A stretch of 23,737 nucleotides of DNA from Paraglomus occultum (GCA_910592205.1 CAJVPJ010000487.1:1-23737); one strand, 5' to 3'; numbered from the stretch's first letter, positions 1 to 10,531 are shown. Translations and numbers: made by a program. Notes: a model not told the origin generated them from the letters alone.

Positions 1-939
1 TGAAGTGTCAATTTCAGATTGATATCTGTAATTTCCTATATGAAAAACAATGTTTTTTCCTCCTTCTGTTTGCATATATAGTGCTCAAATTTGCTATCAT
101 TTGATATCATCATCCCAGTCCCATTCATTATTTCCTGTGATATTGTAATAATAATAAGGTAATAGAGCAGATCCTACATACCACAATATTAATATTTTTT
201 AAAGCGACATGGCACTGCTTGAGCTTGATCTTTTCCTCTGCTTCTAACTTCTTAAGCTCCTCATCTGGTAATGCTGCAAATGGCTCAACAGGTTTGTATC
301 ATCCAGATACAATAGTCTTTAACAATTGTCCTTATTATTATGGTTGTCAAGTCACTGTCCACACCAACATTGTGCATTTGGTCCTTTGTAGTGGTATGGC
401 CACTGCTGGTGATTAGGTCTTCTCATCATTTCTTGCTGAATTTCTTCACTTCCTTCCATTCAACATAGTTGTCACCTACTACTTGGCATCCTTCATCTTG
501 AACTACACAAGTGACTTGTCACATTTGTGAGTGAGCATTTGTAAACACTGATTTGATCATATGATTGCTGTGGTACTGAGATAAAGTAGCACAGTATGAT
601 GGTCATTTCAAATGCAGTATCTTGTATTTATTTAACTGCAGTAGTTCCTGATGTCAATGCTGTCTCAACATCATTCCAAAGACAATATAATAGAGTACAT
701 TCATCTGCTCAAAGGGAGATGGCGTATATTGAGAAATAATATGGAGGTTACAGATCTTAAAAATGTAGTAGATATTATCATGTATTCTACATAATATTTT
801 TGGGAAATCATCACAGATCTGCACATAATGAGCAACAAAGATGACAAAAATGCTGATGTGCTCACTGATGCACGTATGCTTCATCACACAGAGAACAAAA
901 GAAATGAGATCATGACAATTATTTAATTAATTATATATA
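1..939. other. AT-rich stretch, no supportable gene
   Basis: No intact gene is visible. The minus strand at about 209-283 reads as a Lys/Glu-rich segment (EELKKLEAEEKIKLKQ) and other short coding-like scraps occur up to about 520, but stops and frame changes interrupt them within a few dozen codons. They may belong to the same decayed element as the Myb/SANT-like relic just upstream on the minus strand. I cannot name the parent gene. Confidence 0.4.
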
Positions 940-944
940 AACCC

Positions 945-1778
945 AGCAACTACCTCTCTTTATTAAACGCTGAAGCAAGCGTTTCCAATAATGTTAATAA
1001 CCTGTTATGATAGACCTGATTCTCTTCATGATTCTCTTCATGTAACTCTCTAATTAATTCAATGCCATCATTTCTTGTCTCTCTTTGTCACACTCGCCTC
1101 TCAACCATATCTCTCCTATTCTCAGAATCATACACTTCATTAAATACTGGATCATTGATTACTATGTCATGAATTTCTTCTTCATACTCAAATTCCATAC
1201 ACTCTCCACCCTGTCTTACGGTTATTATCCTGTACTCTCTTATAATCCTCTAATAGTTTATCCCACCTATTAATTGATTTTTGTTAGCACAGTGGGTATA
1301 CTTACTGTATTTAGTAGCCAACTCAAATCATTACCTCTTGTGAATACTTCTACACATATTAATATCCAGACAAATAGCATTAAATTCATCACATATGGAT
1401 TGCCAAACCTTTCCCTGCTGCACAGGTGACTTTGCTGTATTAAGGCTTTTATAATAAGACTTCATTATCACTGCCAGTTTTTTGATCATTTAAATTCTGG
1501 TAGAATGTCATTATGGTTTCCACCATCATCAATTGTACTGTCGACTATAATAAGTCTATATTAATACCAATGCTGACATCACTTAGAATAATAGTAGTAA
1601 ATTGCACATACCATCAATGTCATTTGCATTATCTCCATCAGCTATATATTAATATCAATACATACATAAGCTAAAATAATAGTAGTAAATTGCTCACACC
1701 ATTAATATCATTTATAATCTGGGAGCCAAAATTATTCATTTCCGAATTTAGAAGATCCGTTTTGGGAAGTTGCGCCAT
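945..1778 (-). pseudogene. Myb/SANT-like DNA-binding protein relic (transposon-type)
   Basis: The minus strand from the ATG at 1776-1778 reads MAQLPKTDLLNSEMNNFGSQ, then an acidic Asn/Asp-rich part in short exon-like pieces. Next come a helix-rich stretch (KSPVQQGKVWQSICDEFNA, about 1390-1440) and the block RWDKLLEDYKRVQDNNRKTG (about 1208-1268). Tryptophan spacing and the WDKLLxDYKxVxDxNRKxG pattern fit the Myb/SANT-like domains of plant and fungal DNA transposons and related DNA-binding proteins. An acidic tail follows (YEEEIHDIVINDPVFNEVYD) and then ELIRELHEENHEENQ. Several frame changes and stops separate the blocks, so I call a decayed gene; some breaks in the N-terminal part could be introns of about 60 nt. 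The family identification is by motif only. Confidence 0.45.
1585..1715 (-). repeat. Tandem duplication of an exon-intron unit
   Basis: Two similar segments, about 1585-1628 and 1672-1715, lie about 88 bp apart. Read on the minus strand, both have a short Asn/Asp codon run ending in AAYGAYATTRATG, then GGTRTGWGC-like donor sequence and the shared string CAATTTACTACTATTATT. This looks like a duplicated mini-exon with its donor and intron start, inside the Myb/SANT-like relic. Confidence 0.5.
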
Positions 1779-2299
1779 GTCTGTTTGAAGAATTGGATTG
1801 TGTGACTCTACTATTAGATGGATCATGCATTATGAATTCGAATGGTTGATGCCACTTCATGTTTAAGGGAAGCGAATGTAGAGGGAGAAAGGAAAAGCAG
1901 AGGCGAAAGAGGACAGCAGTTTATTTTTTTCCATGGTATGAGTAAGAGCATGAGTATGTTATAGTTAGCAGGCACTTTCATGTGAAACATCATATGCATT
2001 AAGCTCAAGATGGCTAAACTTGAAACACAAAGATTTTTACTTCCTAGTATGGTACCTCCCCTACCTCTATTTCTAAATTTAGTATGTTGATTATTTCTAA
2101 TCTGGTAGGGGAGGTAACTGGTGAGAACACACACAGTTTATATTTAAGGGATAGTAAACCTGCTTCTACGTTTATTATTGTTAAGCTCCTTCTTCATGAT
2201 TGTCACTTCAGGAGACTAAGAGTGAATCTTGCATTCATTAGCCTCTGGATTGAACAGAATTAATTTGTTTTTTCCATAAATGATATGTCTTCTGGATAA
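1779..2299. other. No gene seen
   Basis: AT-rich sequence with a purine-rich patch around 1860-1915. The 103-codon minus frame over 1823-2134 has no recognisable motif and an unlikely composition, so I treat it as chance. Confidence 0.4.
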
Positions 2300-2518
2300 T
2301 TAACAATCATGATTTTCTTTATATAATGCTAGTTGAACTTTAAAATTTTTATATTCAGGGTCATTACCTATTTGTTTATGGCTGGTTAAATTATTTTGAT
2401 ATGAAATACAAATTTCCCAGTAATCTCTATTGTTTATTTCATATCCTAATTTTAATAAACACTTGCATATATATGTTGGTGGATAATATTTTGCAAACCA
2501 TAACCATGCTTCTGACAT
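2300..2518 (-). CDS. Hypothetical 72-residue ORF
   Basis: An ATG-initiated minus-strand frame encodes 72 residues rich in Trp and Tyr (MSEAWLWFAKYYPPTYICKC at the N-terminus) with a polar, charged second half ending NFKVQLALYKENHDC. Amino-acid composition is more protein-like than in most frames nearby. There is no signal peptide, membrane segment or domain I recognise. No neighbour suggests a role, and it may be a fragment of a decayed repeat. I give no function. Confidence 0.25.
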   Translation of the reverse strand: MSEAWLWFAKYYPPTYICKCLLKLGYEINNRDYWEICISYQNNLTSHKQIGNDPEYKNFKVQLALYKENHDC

Positions 2519-2834
2519 TTTAATATTAATATGGTTAACAATATAATTTCACCATATACACTTGACTTATCTCTTACTCTGCTATAACTCATATTGTATA
2601 TTTGCTGTGGATTTTATTAAGGGTTATATAATTATTATATCATACAGTTGAGACTGAAACTTTGTATTCCTTGCTAGTCAGGCACAGAACAGACACCATT
2701 ATTCTAATAATGTAATAATAATAAAGCATGCAACTTGCATATAATAATATTGGGGATGGTATAACTTCATTATTTGCGTAATGATGATGTCAGAATTTGC
2801 TATTCGAATAACGCTTATACGCCATTGATAGGGG
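2519..2834. other. AT-rich spacer, no gene seen
   Basis: Low-complexity AT-rich sequence with short ATA/TAA repeats around 2700-2750, ending where MULE-like coding similarity begins. I see no terminal inverted repeat that would mark the element's left end. Confidence 0.35.
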
Positions 2835-4160
2835 TTTGCCCTTGGCTATCTTATCTTAGATGCGCATCAAGACATTGAATTAACAAAAACAACAATTTTG
2901 ACTGAATTTTTTAATCACATTCAAAACCTTGGGTTATATCCAGAATTCATTTTTACTGACAAGGACTTTGCCAAAATTAATGCTGCTAAAGTTGTCTGGA
3001 GAGCGCCATATTCAACTCTGTTTATGGCACATTAAGAAAGCTATACTCACGAAAATCAGATCAAGTAAAAAGCAAAAAAAATATAGCTCTTACACAACAA
3101 CTGATTTCGTACATTTTCCATTTATCGATCCAACCTTTCTTCCCGACATAGAAATGACAGGAACAATCTGTGCTATCTCAGCCCAAAAGGAAGTCTTGGA
3201 TATTATTCAAAAGCATTTTCATTTGCATCCGCTCATTCCCGTCGATAAGAATGGAACATTTTTAAATGCTGATGAAATTTGGAAAAGATCAGTTAGTGAA
3301 ATGTATGACTTGTAAAAATGATAATAACCCCCGGCTATGGCATTATGTCTATTTTTCATGGTATACTAAAAATCGCTGGGAGTTGTGGGCAAGAAGTTGT
3401 CATCCAAGAATACCTTTTGGTAAAAACCAACATGATCATTGAATCACATTGGAAGGTCCTCAAGCACGATTACCTATATAGATTCCATCGTCTGCCACTA
3501 GACTATGTTGTGTACATACTGTGTGAAAAGCTACTTCCTGCACAATGTAATCGATTCTATCAATTATCCAATGGAAGAATACGTCCGCATTGGTGGGAGG
3601 ATTTCAAAAAGGAATGGAAACAATGTGTCTTAAAAAGCGTCGATGAGCACATGCTGGATCGGTATTATGTCGATTCTGACAAATGAATCTGTAGTTGTCT
3701 CTTGTATCTTCAAAATCGATTTCTGATATGCAAACATTTGGTTAAAGCTGTGGGTGGAACATCAAATCGTCTAATATATGAAGACTTTAGACGTAGTTAC
3801 CAGTATCCCTTCTTGGTATGGAAACCCCTGGAAAATGCCGAATCACTAATTCCTGATAGTAGTTCAAGCTCCATAATGATTGTTGGTGGGAGGGTAGAAA
3901 GAAACGAAGTAGAGTTAGATGAACAAACACCACCTATTACCAACGAAAAATTTGAGAAAGGAATGTCTGAGCTAGAAGAATACTTACAGCATATGTGTGA
4001 AGAGTTCGATGCTGGCAATTTGCGACACGTAAGGATGTTAATGGATGCTTCAAAAAGAGCCCGCAATATGATGGTAGACATAAAAAAGAAAGGTAAAAAA
4101 CGTGTAAGAGAACGTACATGGAAGGATTCAAGACCACACACAATGTTTTTGCTAGATTAA
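2835..4160 (+). pseudogene. MULE-type transposase with SWIM zinc finger, 5'-truncated and frameshifted
   Basis: Mutator-like transposases cut and paste DNA with a DDE catalytic triad and often end in a SWIM zinc finger. Coding similarity starts abruptly near GYLILDAHQD (about 2845) and runs to EFIFTDKDF, which contains a catalytic-type Asp (codon 2958-2960). It continues with QLCLWHIKKA (about 3025), WYTKNRWELWARSCHPRIPF, and NMIIESHWKVLKHDYLYRFH (about 3430-3490). A complete SWIM signature CxCx10CxH lies at 3690-3737, and a basic tail ends at the stop at 4158-4160. The frame changes near 2998, 3310 and 3420 (one extra A in an A run), and an in-frame TGA at 3684-3686 precedes the SWIM domain. 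The N-terminal half, including the first catalytic Asp, is missing. The element is therefore dead as it stands. The arrangement recalls families common in Rhizophagus genomes (from memory, unverified). Confidence 0.8.
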
Positions 4161-4674
4161 CGTTTACTTAACCTAAAGTCAGCGTTGCGATGCACGATAC
4201 TCAAATGTATAATATTTTGCATACTTTAATAATAAAATCAATATATACATATATTAACTCTTATGTGAATTTGATGCAGTATCGGACATACCTATTATCG
4301 TAAAGTGTTAACATTAATATACAAGATTATCCACTCAATTACCCATATTTGACGTAATCTCGACGAGTATTAGCAGCCCATTTAATTCGGACTTCCAAGT
4401 TGAGAGTAAATTATCGATATACGATTCATATAGTAAATAGTCAAAGTTAACGGCTAAAAAAAATTATTTAAGAACAGATACGAAGATTGTCTGTGTTGTT
4501 ATGCTGACATATCGGGTCAGTTGTTATTGCCCTAATTTATTACTTTTTACGGAAATTTTATCAAAATCATTGATCAACCAATCACATTTCGATCCATGCG
4601 GACAAAATGGGGAGGTCGCTGTGTGAGTTACACATTTTTGTAGGAACAGTTATCCAATTGCTTACCAATAGTGT
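4161..4674. other. AT-rich spacer, no gene seen
   Basis: No coding blocks on either strand beyond chance. It probably contains the right flank of the MULE-like relic, but I cannot find a terminal repeat or target duplication. Confidence 0.35.
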
Positions 4675-5000
4675 TTATGCCTTTATTACTATTACTTGTG
4701 CCTGCTGAGTCTAAATAGTATGCCAGGTCAAACTTAAAGCTGTTAATTTAATGAAGCAAGGAGATAACATATAAAAACTATCAATTGCTTCATCCAATCC
4801 ATTGTTTGCTCATTATGTGCTGATGGATGAGCCACCAAATAAAGTTGATCAAAGAACACTTTTAAACTGGGTTCCTTTGTTTGCAGCATGTTTCATAGTT
4901 CTTCAAAGTCATATATCAGACCTTCTATCTCTTTCATATTCATAGATGTCTACTCATTACCTCAATAGTTTTAGTGAGCTCATTTTTTGTGCTTACCTCT
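4675..5000 (-). pseudogene. Relic of a repetitive protein family
   Basis: On the minus strand from about 4890 down to 4750 there is an uninterrupted block starting MLQTKEPSLKVFFDQLYL, then HPSAHNEQTMDWMKQLIVF and ICYLLASLN. After a stop it continues as INSFKFDLAYYLDSAGTS (about 4690-4740). Upstream fragments such as ELTKTIEVMSRHL extend it to about 5000. The text closely resembles a repetitive protein family I remember from Rhizophagus genomes; this is memory, not a search. Stops and small shifts show that it is decayed. Function unknown; it is probably carried by a transposon. Confidence 0.45.
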
Positions 5001-5252
5001 TTCACATCTGTGACTTTTACTCATTTACCTCCTATTAAGGGATTCTCTATCAATTCATGTATATGTAGCATGTATTGCATAAAACTATACCTTCATTCCA
5101 TGTTATAGTTACCTTAACCAACCCTTGACTTTCAGCTTCTCTCCATTTCTCTCCTTTTACTGAATGGAATCAGCTCATCTCTGTAGTTTTGCATTCTGTT
5201 TCTCTGACATATCAACTAGTTTATATAGTAATATGGGAAGCCCCATTTTAAT

Positions 5253-5842
5253 TTAGCTGAATGGGGTAACATACTGAATCTCTTGACCTTGGCAATGTGG
5301 AGTAGTAAGAAATAAAGGAAAAGATTCTCTCAATTGCAGCTTTAAATACTGGTGTGGGGCTAATACTAAGTCACCTAGAAGAAGAACAGGTACTCCACCA
5401 AATGGAATAGAACTTGACCTGATTTGTGAAAAAATAGTACTAATATACTTATACTGGAGCAATTTAGCTGACACCATTGATACTTCATCAATGATGATAG
5501 CAGTAATCTTGAGTAGATATTGAATGTCTTCTTAATATTAATGTGTGCAGATATGAAGTACAGAATAAGAATAGATTGTTCTACCACCATTATTTTGAGC
5601 TACCACATAGTAATAGGTGCCATAAGAAGATATTCCATTTTTTGTTGTTGGGTGTAATTTGTAATTATGTAAGCTTTGCCTGTGCCTGTTGAACCAGTCA
5701 CAAAGAAAGGATAACTGCACATATGGCATGTTTTCAAAATATAAGCAGAGAATGGATGCTAAGTGAAGAAATGAAAGTGTTTGGTGAAATTGCACATTGC
5801 AAAAGAAGACCCTTTGTTGAATAAATCCCTCATACTCAAGAT
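5253..5842 (-). pseudogene. PIF1-like helicase relic (Helitron type)
   Basis: The minus strand carries ordered PIF1 helicase motifs in several frames. These are PFFVTGSTGTGKAYIIT with the Walker A loop (codons about 5673-5695), EYLLMAP followed by GGRTI (motif Ia region), then IIIDEVSMVSAKLL with the Walker B Asp-Glu (about 5459-5490), and QIRSSSIPFGGVPVLLLGDL (about 5370-5430). Walker A ends in GKA instead of the usual GKS/GKT. At least three frame changes and stops interrupt it. PIF1-type helicases fused to a Rep nuclease are the transposition protein of Helitrons; no Rep part is visible here. The upstream (N-terminal) side of the relic ends at or near the Tc1 insertion point. Confidence 0.75.
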
Positions 5843-5843
5843 A

Positions 5844-5872
5844 CACTCACTGGCAAAAAGTATTGACTCAAA
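5844..5872 (+). repeat. Left terminal inverted repeat of the Tc1 element
   Basis: This 29-bp repeat matches the reverse complement of 7146-7174 at 28 of 29 positions. It is the expected transposase-binding and cleavage end. Confidence 0.93.
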
Positions 5873-6006
5873 ATGTATGTTACACGAAAAATTGTAAAAC
5901 TTGATAATCTTCAAACTGCGTTTTCAAATCATCTACCTTGTCAAAACCAACTGAATTTTTTCTCACTAAAAGTAGACCTTCTTAACTTTTTACATCTTAA
6001 AAAAAT

Positions 6007-7020
6007 ATGCCGCTCAATAAAGAACTTTCAGATTTTGAATGAGGGAGAATAATTGGGCAATGGGAATGTGGTAAAAAGACCTGTGAGATTGCTGATGCCC
6101 TTGGACTTACACAATCGCAAGTTACTCATGCTATAAGTGCATTTCGTGATAAGCAACAGGTAACAGTTCAACCTAGAAGTGGAAGACTGAGATCAATGTC
6201 TGATAGGAATATTTAGTACTTAGCTCAAGAAGTTCGAAAAAATAGGCAAATAACTGCTGACAAACTTGTTCAACAAATGGACAAACAGTTAAACATTTCT
6301 GTTAGTCAAAGAACTATTCAAAGCTATCTGTATGAAGCTGGGTTCCATAGTCGTGTTGGGAAAAGAAAACCCTTTATTCCTGAGCAGAATCATAAAAAAT
6401 GCCTTCAGTGGTGTAAAGAACGAAGAACATGGGATAACGAATGGAAAACTGTCATCTGGAGTGATGAATCCCGTTTTACCTTGTATCAAAATGATGCTCA
6501 TGTAAGGGTCTGGCACCAGCCAAGAGAAGCATATGATGTTGATTGCTTGGTTCCAACTTATAAGCACGGAGGTGGGGGTATAATGGTGTGGGGGTGTTTT
6601 GTCAATAATCAACCTGGACCGTTGGTTTTAGTAGAAAGTAAACTTAACTCAGATGGCTATATAAAAATTCTGCAAAAAAATTTATTACCTTTTTTGAGTC
6701 AACTGGAGCCAAATGCTTATATTTTTCAAGAAGATAATGCCCCAATTCATACCGCAAAAAATGGAAAGACGAAAATAGGATAACATCATTTTCGTGGCCC
6801 GCACAGAGTCCGGATCTCAATCCAATCGAGCATGTTTGGGACAGATTAGAGAGGGATTCGTGGACGAACGACTCCACCAAAAACCTTTAGTGAACTAGCT
6901 GCTGCCGTTAAGGAGGAGTGGTTGAAACTCGACCCAAATTATTTAGAAAATTTGGTAGAAAGTATGCCGCGTAGAATTAAAGCTGTAATTGCAAGCAAAG
7001 GCAACCCAACACCCTATTAA
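6007..7020 (+). pseudogene. Tc1/mariner transposase, inactivated
   Basis: A Tc1-like transposase cuts the element out and joins it at TA. From the ATG at 6007 the frame reads MPLNKELSDFE, then a helix-turn-helix region (ADALGLTQSQVTHAISAF). The DDE domain follows: WSDESRFTLY with the first Asp (about 6460), the GGGGIMVWGCF motif (about 6570-6600), and QEDNAPIHTA with the second Asp (about 6730-6755). SPDLNPIEHVWDRLER carries the final Glu (about 6810-6850). The C-terminus AVKEEWLKLDPNYLENLVES ends at TAA 7018-7020. Defects are TGA at 6040-6042, TAG at 6214-6216, a frame change just after the second Asp (near 6760) and another near 6865. The Asp-to-Glu spacing appears about three codons short of the usual DD34E, consistent with a small deletion at the first frame change. 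Confidence 0.92.
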
Positions 7021-7145
7021 TAAAACTGATAAAGTTTAAGATATTCTGATTTGAATGATAAATTTTATTAAAAATTTATTAGTAAGTTGTCGCAGCGTAG
7101 CCCATCGAAGTTTACGGTTTTATGCGGTGTTGTGTTACACCAAGA

Positions 7146-7174
7146 TTTGAGTCAATACTTTTTGCCGGTGAGTG
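7146..7174 (-). repeat. Right terminal inverted repeat of the Tc1 element
   Basis: Reverse complement of the left repeat with one mismatch. The following bases are TATATA, so the TA duplication sits in a short TA run. Confidence 0.93.
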
Positions 7175-7176
7175 TA

Positions 7177-7633
7177 TATAGCAAAAAAAGAGTAATATAC
7201 ATCTAGCCATCTAATGTGATGGCTTGATGGATCGTCTTACCTCCCGTCTCGATACCAAATTTGGTCAAAATAACCTTTTAAGGACATACTAATATATGTG
7301 ATGGTTTGTGATAGAGGACAGTAAATAAACTATTACGTGATTGGTGAGAGTGTCTTTTTTATTATTCCCGTTTTCGTAACATAGCTGTTGAGCACTATCC
7401 AACCATAAACTAATTTCCAAATTCAATTGGCTTGATAAACTGGTGAGAGCGCCCCATATATCGATATCGTTACGATAGAACAAGTTGAAAAATAACAAAG
7501 ACGCGAGATGCTGAATTGATTTGTATTAATAAGGAACGTTAATGAAGACAACAATTTTTCGGTGTGTCTAGTTACAGGAGTAAGTATAGTGACACAACCT
7601 CTTCTTTATAGTTTGAACGCGGTCTTTTGACTC
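7177..7633. other. Spacer upstream of the Vps62-like gene, no gene seen
   Basis: No convincing reading frame. A short frame from ATG 7542 (MKTTIFRCV) stops after nine codons. A possible donor (GGAGTAAGTATAG, about 7576) and a possible acceptor (AATACAG ending at 7655) could define an upstream exon of the next gene, but I found no phase-consistent solution. Confidence 0.3.
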
Positions 7634-9571
7634 GTGTCATTTAATATAAATACAGTGATTTCTCCCAACAATTTATCATTACGTCTAAAGTTTATCGCAA
7701 ATCTCATGGAATCAGAAGGCTCATTTGTTATTACTGTCGAACAAGCTGCCAAGTTTGCTCCAATTGTCACCTTCTCACCTTGGGAGAAATTTTTTCCTTG
7801 CTCAATAGAGTGGATTCTCACCAACTCCACCTTGCACGATAAAAACAGTCCAACTTTTATCGTAGAAAACCCTACACAGAATGACCTCGCCAAGTATTAC
7901 CAGAAGAACTACTATCTTAAGATTAACAATAGTTTCAATATTCGTAAGGGTCAGCCAATAAAGAACAACAAAGTAATCGCCCCGATGTATGTATGTGCGC
8001 AAGAATGGGATAATTTTATTGTTATCACCTACAACATGCTCTATGCTTATCAGGGTGGTCAGACAGTGCGCTTCGTCTCTGCGTTCAACAATTTCAACTG
8101 CATCGTGAATGACTATGGCAGTCATCAGGGCGACTTGGAGAGGTGTACAGTAAGGGTCACTAAAGATTTCACCAAAGTGTTGTCCGTTGGTTTTACGCAT
8201 CACGGAGATACTTCCTATTACCCGTTTGGCTCCTATGAATCAATAGACAACCACCCGATCGTTAGGGTCGCACTAAACAGTCATGCATGCTACCCTCATC
8301 AAGGCAACGGCGATTGGATTACTCTTCAAGAAAATGAAGTGATCAAGACTGGATTTGATATCATCGATGTCATCTCATACGAAGGGAAACCTGGCAACGT
8401 CGAATGGCGTCCATTTGAGTATACAGGGGGGGCTTATTCTGTTGGGCTTGGATAAAACAGGGGAACCTATTCTTAATCAACGTTGGGCCAAATTTCAAGG
8501 TAGACTTGGAGATGAGCAATACAACACATATGTAAAAGCAACTGATGTAGACGGAACAGACCTGGATTCTTCTGACTCTAGCTTGGTTTCAGCAATTGCT
8601 ACTGTTGCAGATCGCATGTTGTCAGATGATTATAAAAAAGGCAATGGACCGGAAGCGCTGGGAGATTGCGCTTTTATTTATGTAAAGGCGAAAAAAACTT
8701 CGGGAGCGATGAATTTTGATATTGGTTACACTCAATACAACACGAGACGATATACGCCACCCTCCGTCATCTTCAGTAAAGACAAGTTCCACATGTATTT
8801 CGTAGATTTTGAAGGAGACGGGCTCATGCATATCGTTTCCAACGATGGAATTTACTGGGAAACAGCTACACCTTATCACCCAGATATTAGACTTAGCGGT
8901 GGACCTGCCGCATGGGTACACGATGAGAAAGTACATATAGTATTGCGAGATGGGGATGGGAATGGTCTTCTATACTTTGTCTCAGATGATGGTGGCTATA
9001 ACTTTCATGGTGGCCACCCTTTCTATCTCGGCGTGAATATCGATGGGCAGCCTTCGGTTGCAATCAACGAACAAGGGGTTACTATTGTGGTCGCTGTCGG
9101 TCACGATTACACCGGCATTATGCAGGCCGTCTGGATCCCTGCAAAGGGATGGAGTAATAAGTACATAGAATATAATACGAATAGCAATGTACCACCAGGC
9201 ATCGTCTGGCATAAAGACAAGTTTCACATCTTTTTCCAGGATGAGGGGGAAATCGTTTGATGCATATTACCTCAACTGATAACGGCGACAGCTGGTTCCC
9301 AGCCGATCCATTCCATCTGGAAATAAAACTCAGTGCCGGGCCCTGTCCGTTTGTTCACGGCGATAGATTGCACATTCTATTCCGAGAGTTCGAGGGGAAT
9401 GACATCTGTCATAGTTTCTCAAAGGATGACGGTAATACGTTCGAGGATCCTTACTATATTGGTCAAAAATGCGATGGACAACCTCAGGTCACTATCGGTA
9501 ACAAGGGTCAGATTCTTATAGTATGTGTGAATGCTGAAGGAAATGGCATGATGCGTGCAATACATTGCTGA
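7634..9571 (+). CDS. Vps62-like domain plus Asp-box beta-propeller protein, with two frame breaks
   Basis: The N-terminal part has the landmarks of the Vps62/DUF946 family: FAPIVTFSPWEKFFPCSIEW, then GSHQGDLERCTVRV (family pattern GDWExVTVR), GFTHHGD, and PIVRVALNSHACYP (family pattern GSHASYP). The C-terminal part is a repeat array with Asp-boxes SNDGIYW, SDDGGYNF, STDNGDSW and SKDDGNTF, in two similar half-arrays, consistent with a roughly six-bladed propeller. Family members occur in fungi, plants and bacteria, and the biochemical role is unclear; propellers of this type often bind glycans. The first in-frame ATG is 7706-7708; the frame is open from 7634 after a stop at 7628. The frame shifts by +1 in a seven-G run (8426-8432) and back by -1 in a five-G run near 9244-9248. 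The joined product would be about 620 residues from that ATG. It has no introns and is visibly richer in G+C than its flanks, which could mean horizontal acquisition. Confidence 0.8.
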
Positions 9572-10531
9572 TCGACATTATTTGAGTTGTCCACGAATGA
9601 TTGTAAAGCATTTTTTCTCTGAAATGTATAATTTTAAAAAGTTAGTATGTTCGAAAGTTCATATTATCTATATAGCACTTTTCGCTTTCATCCAATAGAA
9701 TTAGTTAGTTGTGTGACACGTGTTACAAAATATTTACATACAGCAATAAATTATGCAAAGAGAATCATATGTTTCATCCAATCAATTGTCGAACACTGAA
9801 AACTAATTTTTCGTACAAGTCGAAAGTCGATATTATACTTGATGGTAACGTGATGCATCTTCATGTCGGCCGATCAGTTAGATTTATTTGCAGCTTAATT
9901 CAATTACAGTATAAACGGACTTTAATGATGCAAAAAACCAATAAAAAAACTTTGAATTAAAAAATGTCAGACATACGAATTTTGAAATTTAACCTGTATG
10001 ACCAAAACCGCAGTGCATATAAAAATATTAGTAATCAAGGTCTATGATACATTTATTACATGCAGACATTTTTCTTCATCCTCGTCAGATATATAACCGC
10101 AACTGCATATGGAATAAAATTATTACTTTGAAAACAGTAAAAATACTGTCAACTTACCTAATGTCGTGTCGCAACATTTTTATCTAAACTTTACATTATT
10201 CTTTAAGGCCAATTCTTACACCAATTACAATATATTAATATACATATCAGAACATATTATGACACTAAAAACACTTAATAATAGTAGTTACCTTGCATCG
10301 TGAAAAATTGATTGGCTCAACCGAAAAGATTAAAACTACCAAATAAGCATAAAAATGTACGCCTACCTAGATTAGCATAACAAGCATAAAGATCTAATAA
10401 TAGTAGCTTAACTTACATTATAAAAACTGATTGGTTTGATCGTAATAACGGTTTCCGAAGCCGTAGACTATATCGATGATATACTGTATAACAACTAACT
10501 AATTTAATAAAATCAGATTTCAAACTCAAAA
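9572..10531. other. AT-rich spacer, no gene seen
   Basis: The 83-codon frame at 9709-9960 has no recognisable motif and I treat it as chance. The right part holds the diverged duplicated segment listed separately and may include part of the Helitron, whose 5' end I could not locate. Confidence 0.35.
10275..10445. repeat. Diverged direct duplication
   Basis: Two segments about 115 bp apart, starting near 10277 and 10394, share the order: TAATAATAGTAG, then TTACnTT, GAAAAA- or AAAAA-like sequence, then TTGATTGG or CTGATTGG, then a CAACCG- or GATCG-like end. Similarity is partial. It may be a small tandem duplication in the Helitron flank. Confidence 0.35.

Larger units (their letters stand above)
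5842..7176 (+). mobile_element. Tc1/mariner element with TA target duplication
   Basis: The element proper is 5844-7174 (1331 bp), bounded by TA at 5842-5843 and TA at 7175-7176, the duplicated target expected of Tc1/mariner insertion. Terminal inverted repeats of 29 bp (5844-5872 and 7146-7174) begin CACTCACTGGCAAAAAG and differ at one position (T versus C at base 8). It contains one transposase gene on the plus strand, broken by stops and frame changes. Near-perfect ends with a damaged gene suggest a fairly young copy that could move only with transposase supplied elsewhere. Confidence 0.93.

Noticed and set aside
7606-9227. Minus-strand frames over the Vps62-like gene
   Set aside because: The plus strand carries clear domain motifs throughout, so these are shadows.
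9709-9960. 83-codon plus frame after the Vps62-like gene
   Set aside because: It has no motif, its ending is low-complexity, and the composition fits random AT-rich sequence.
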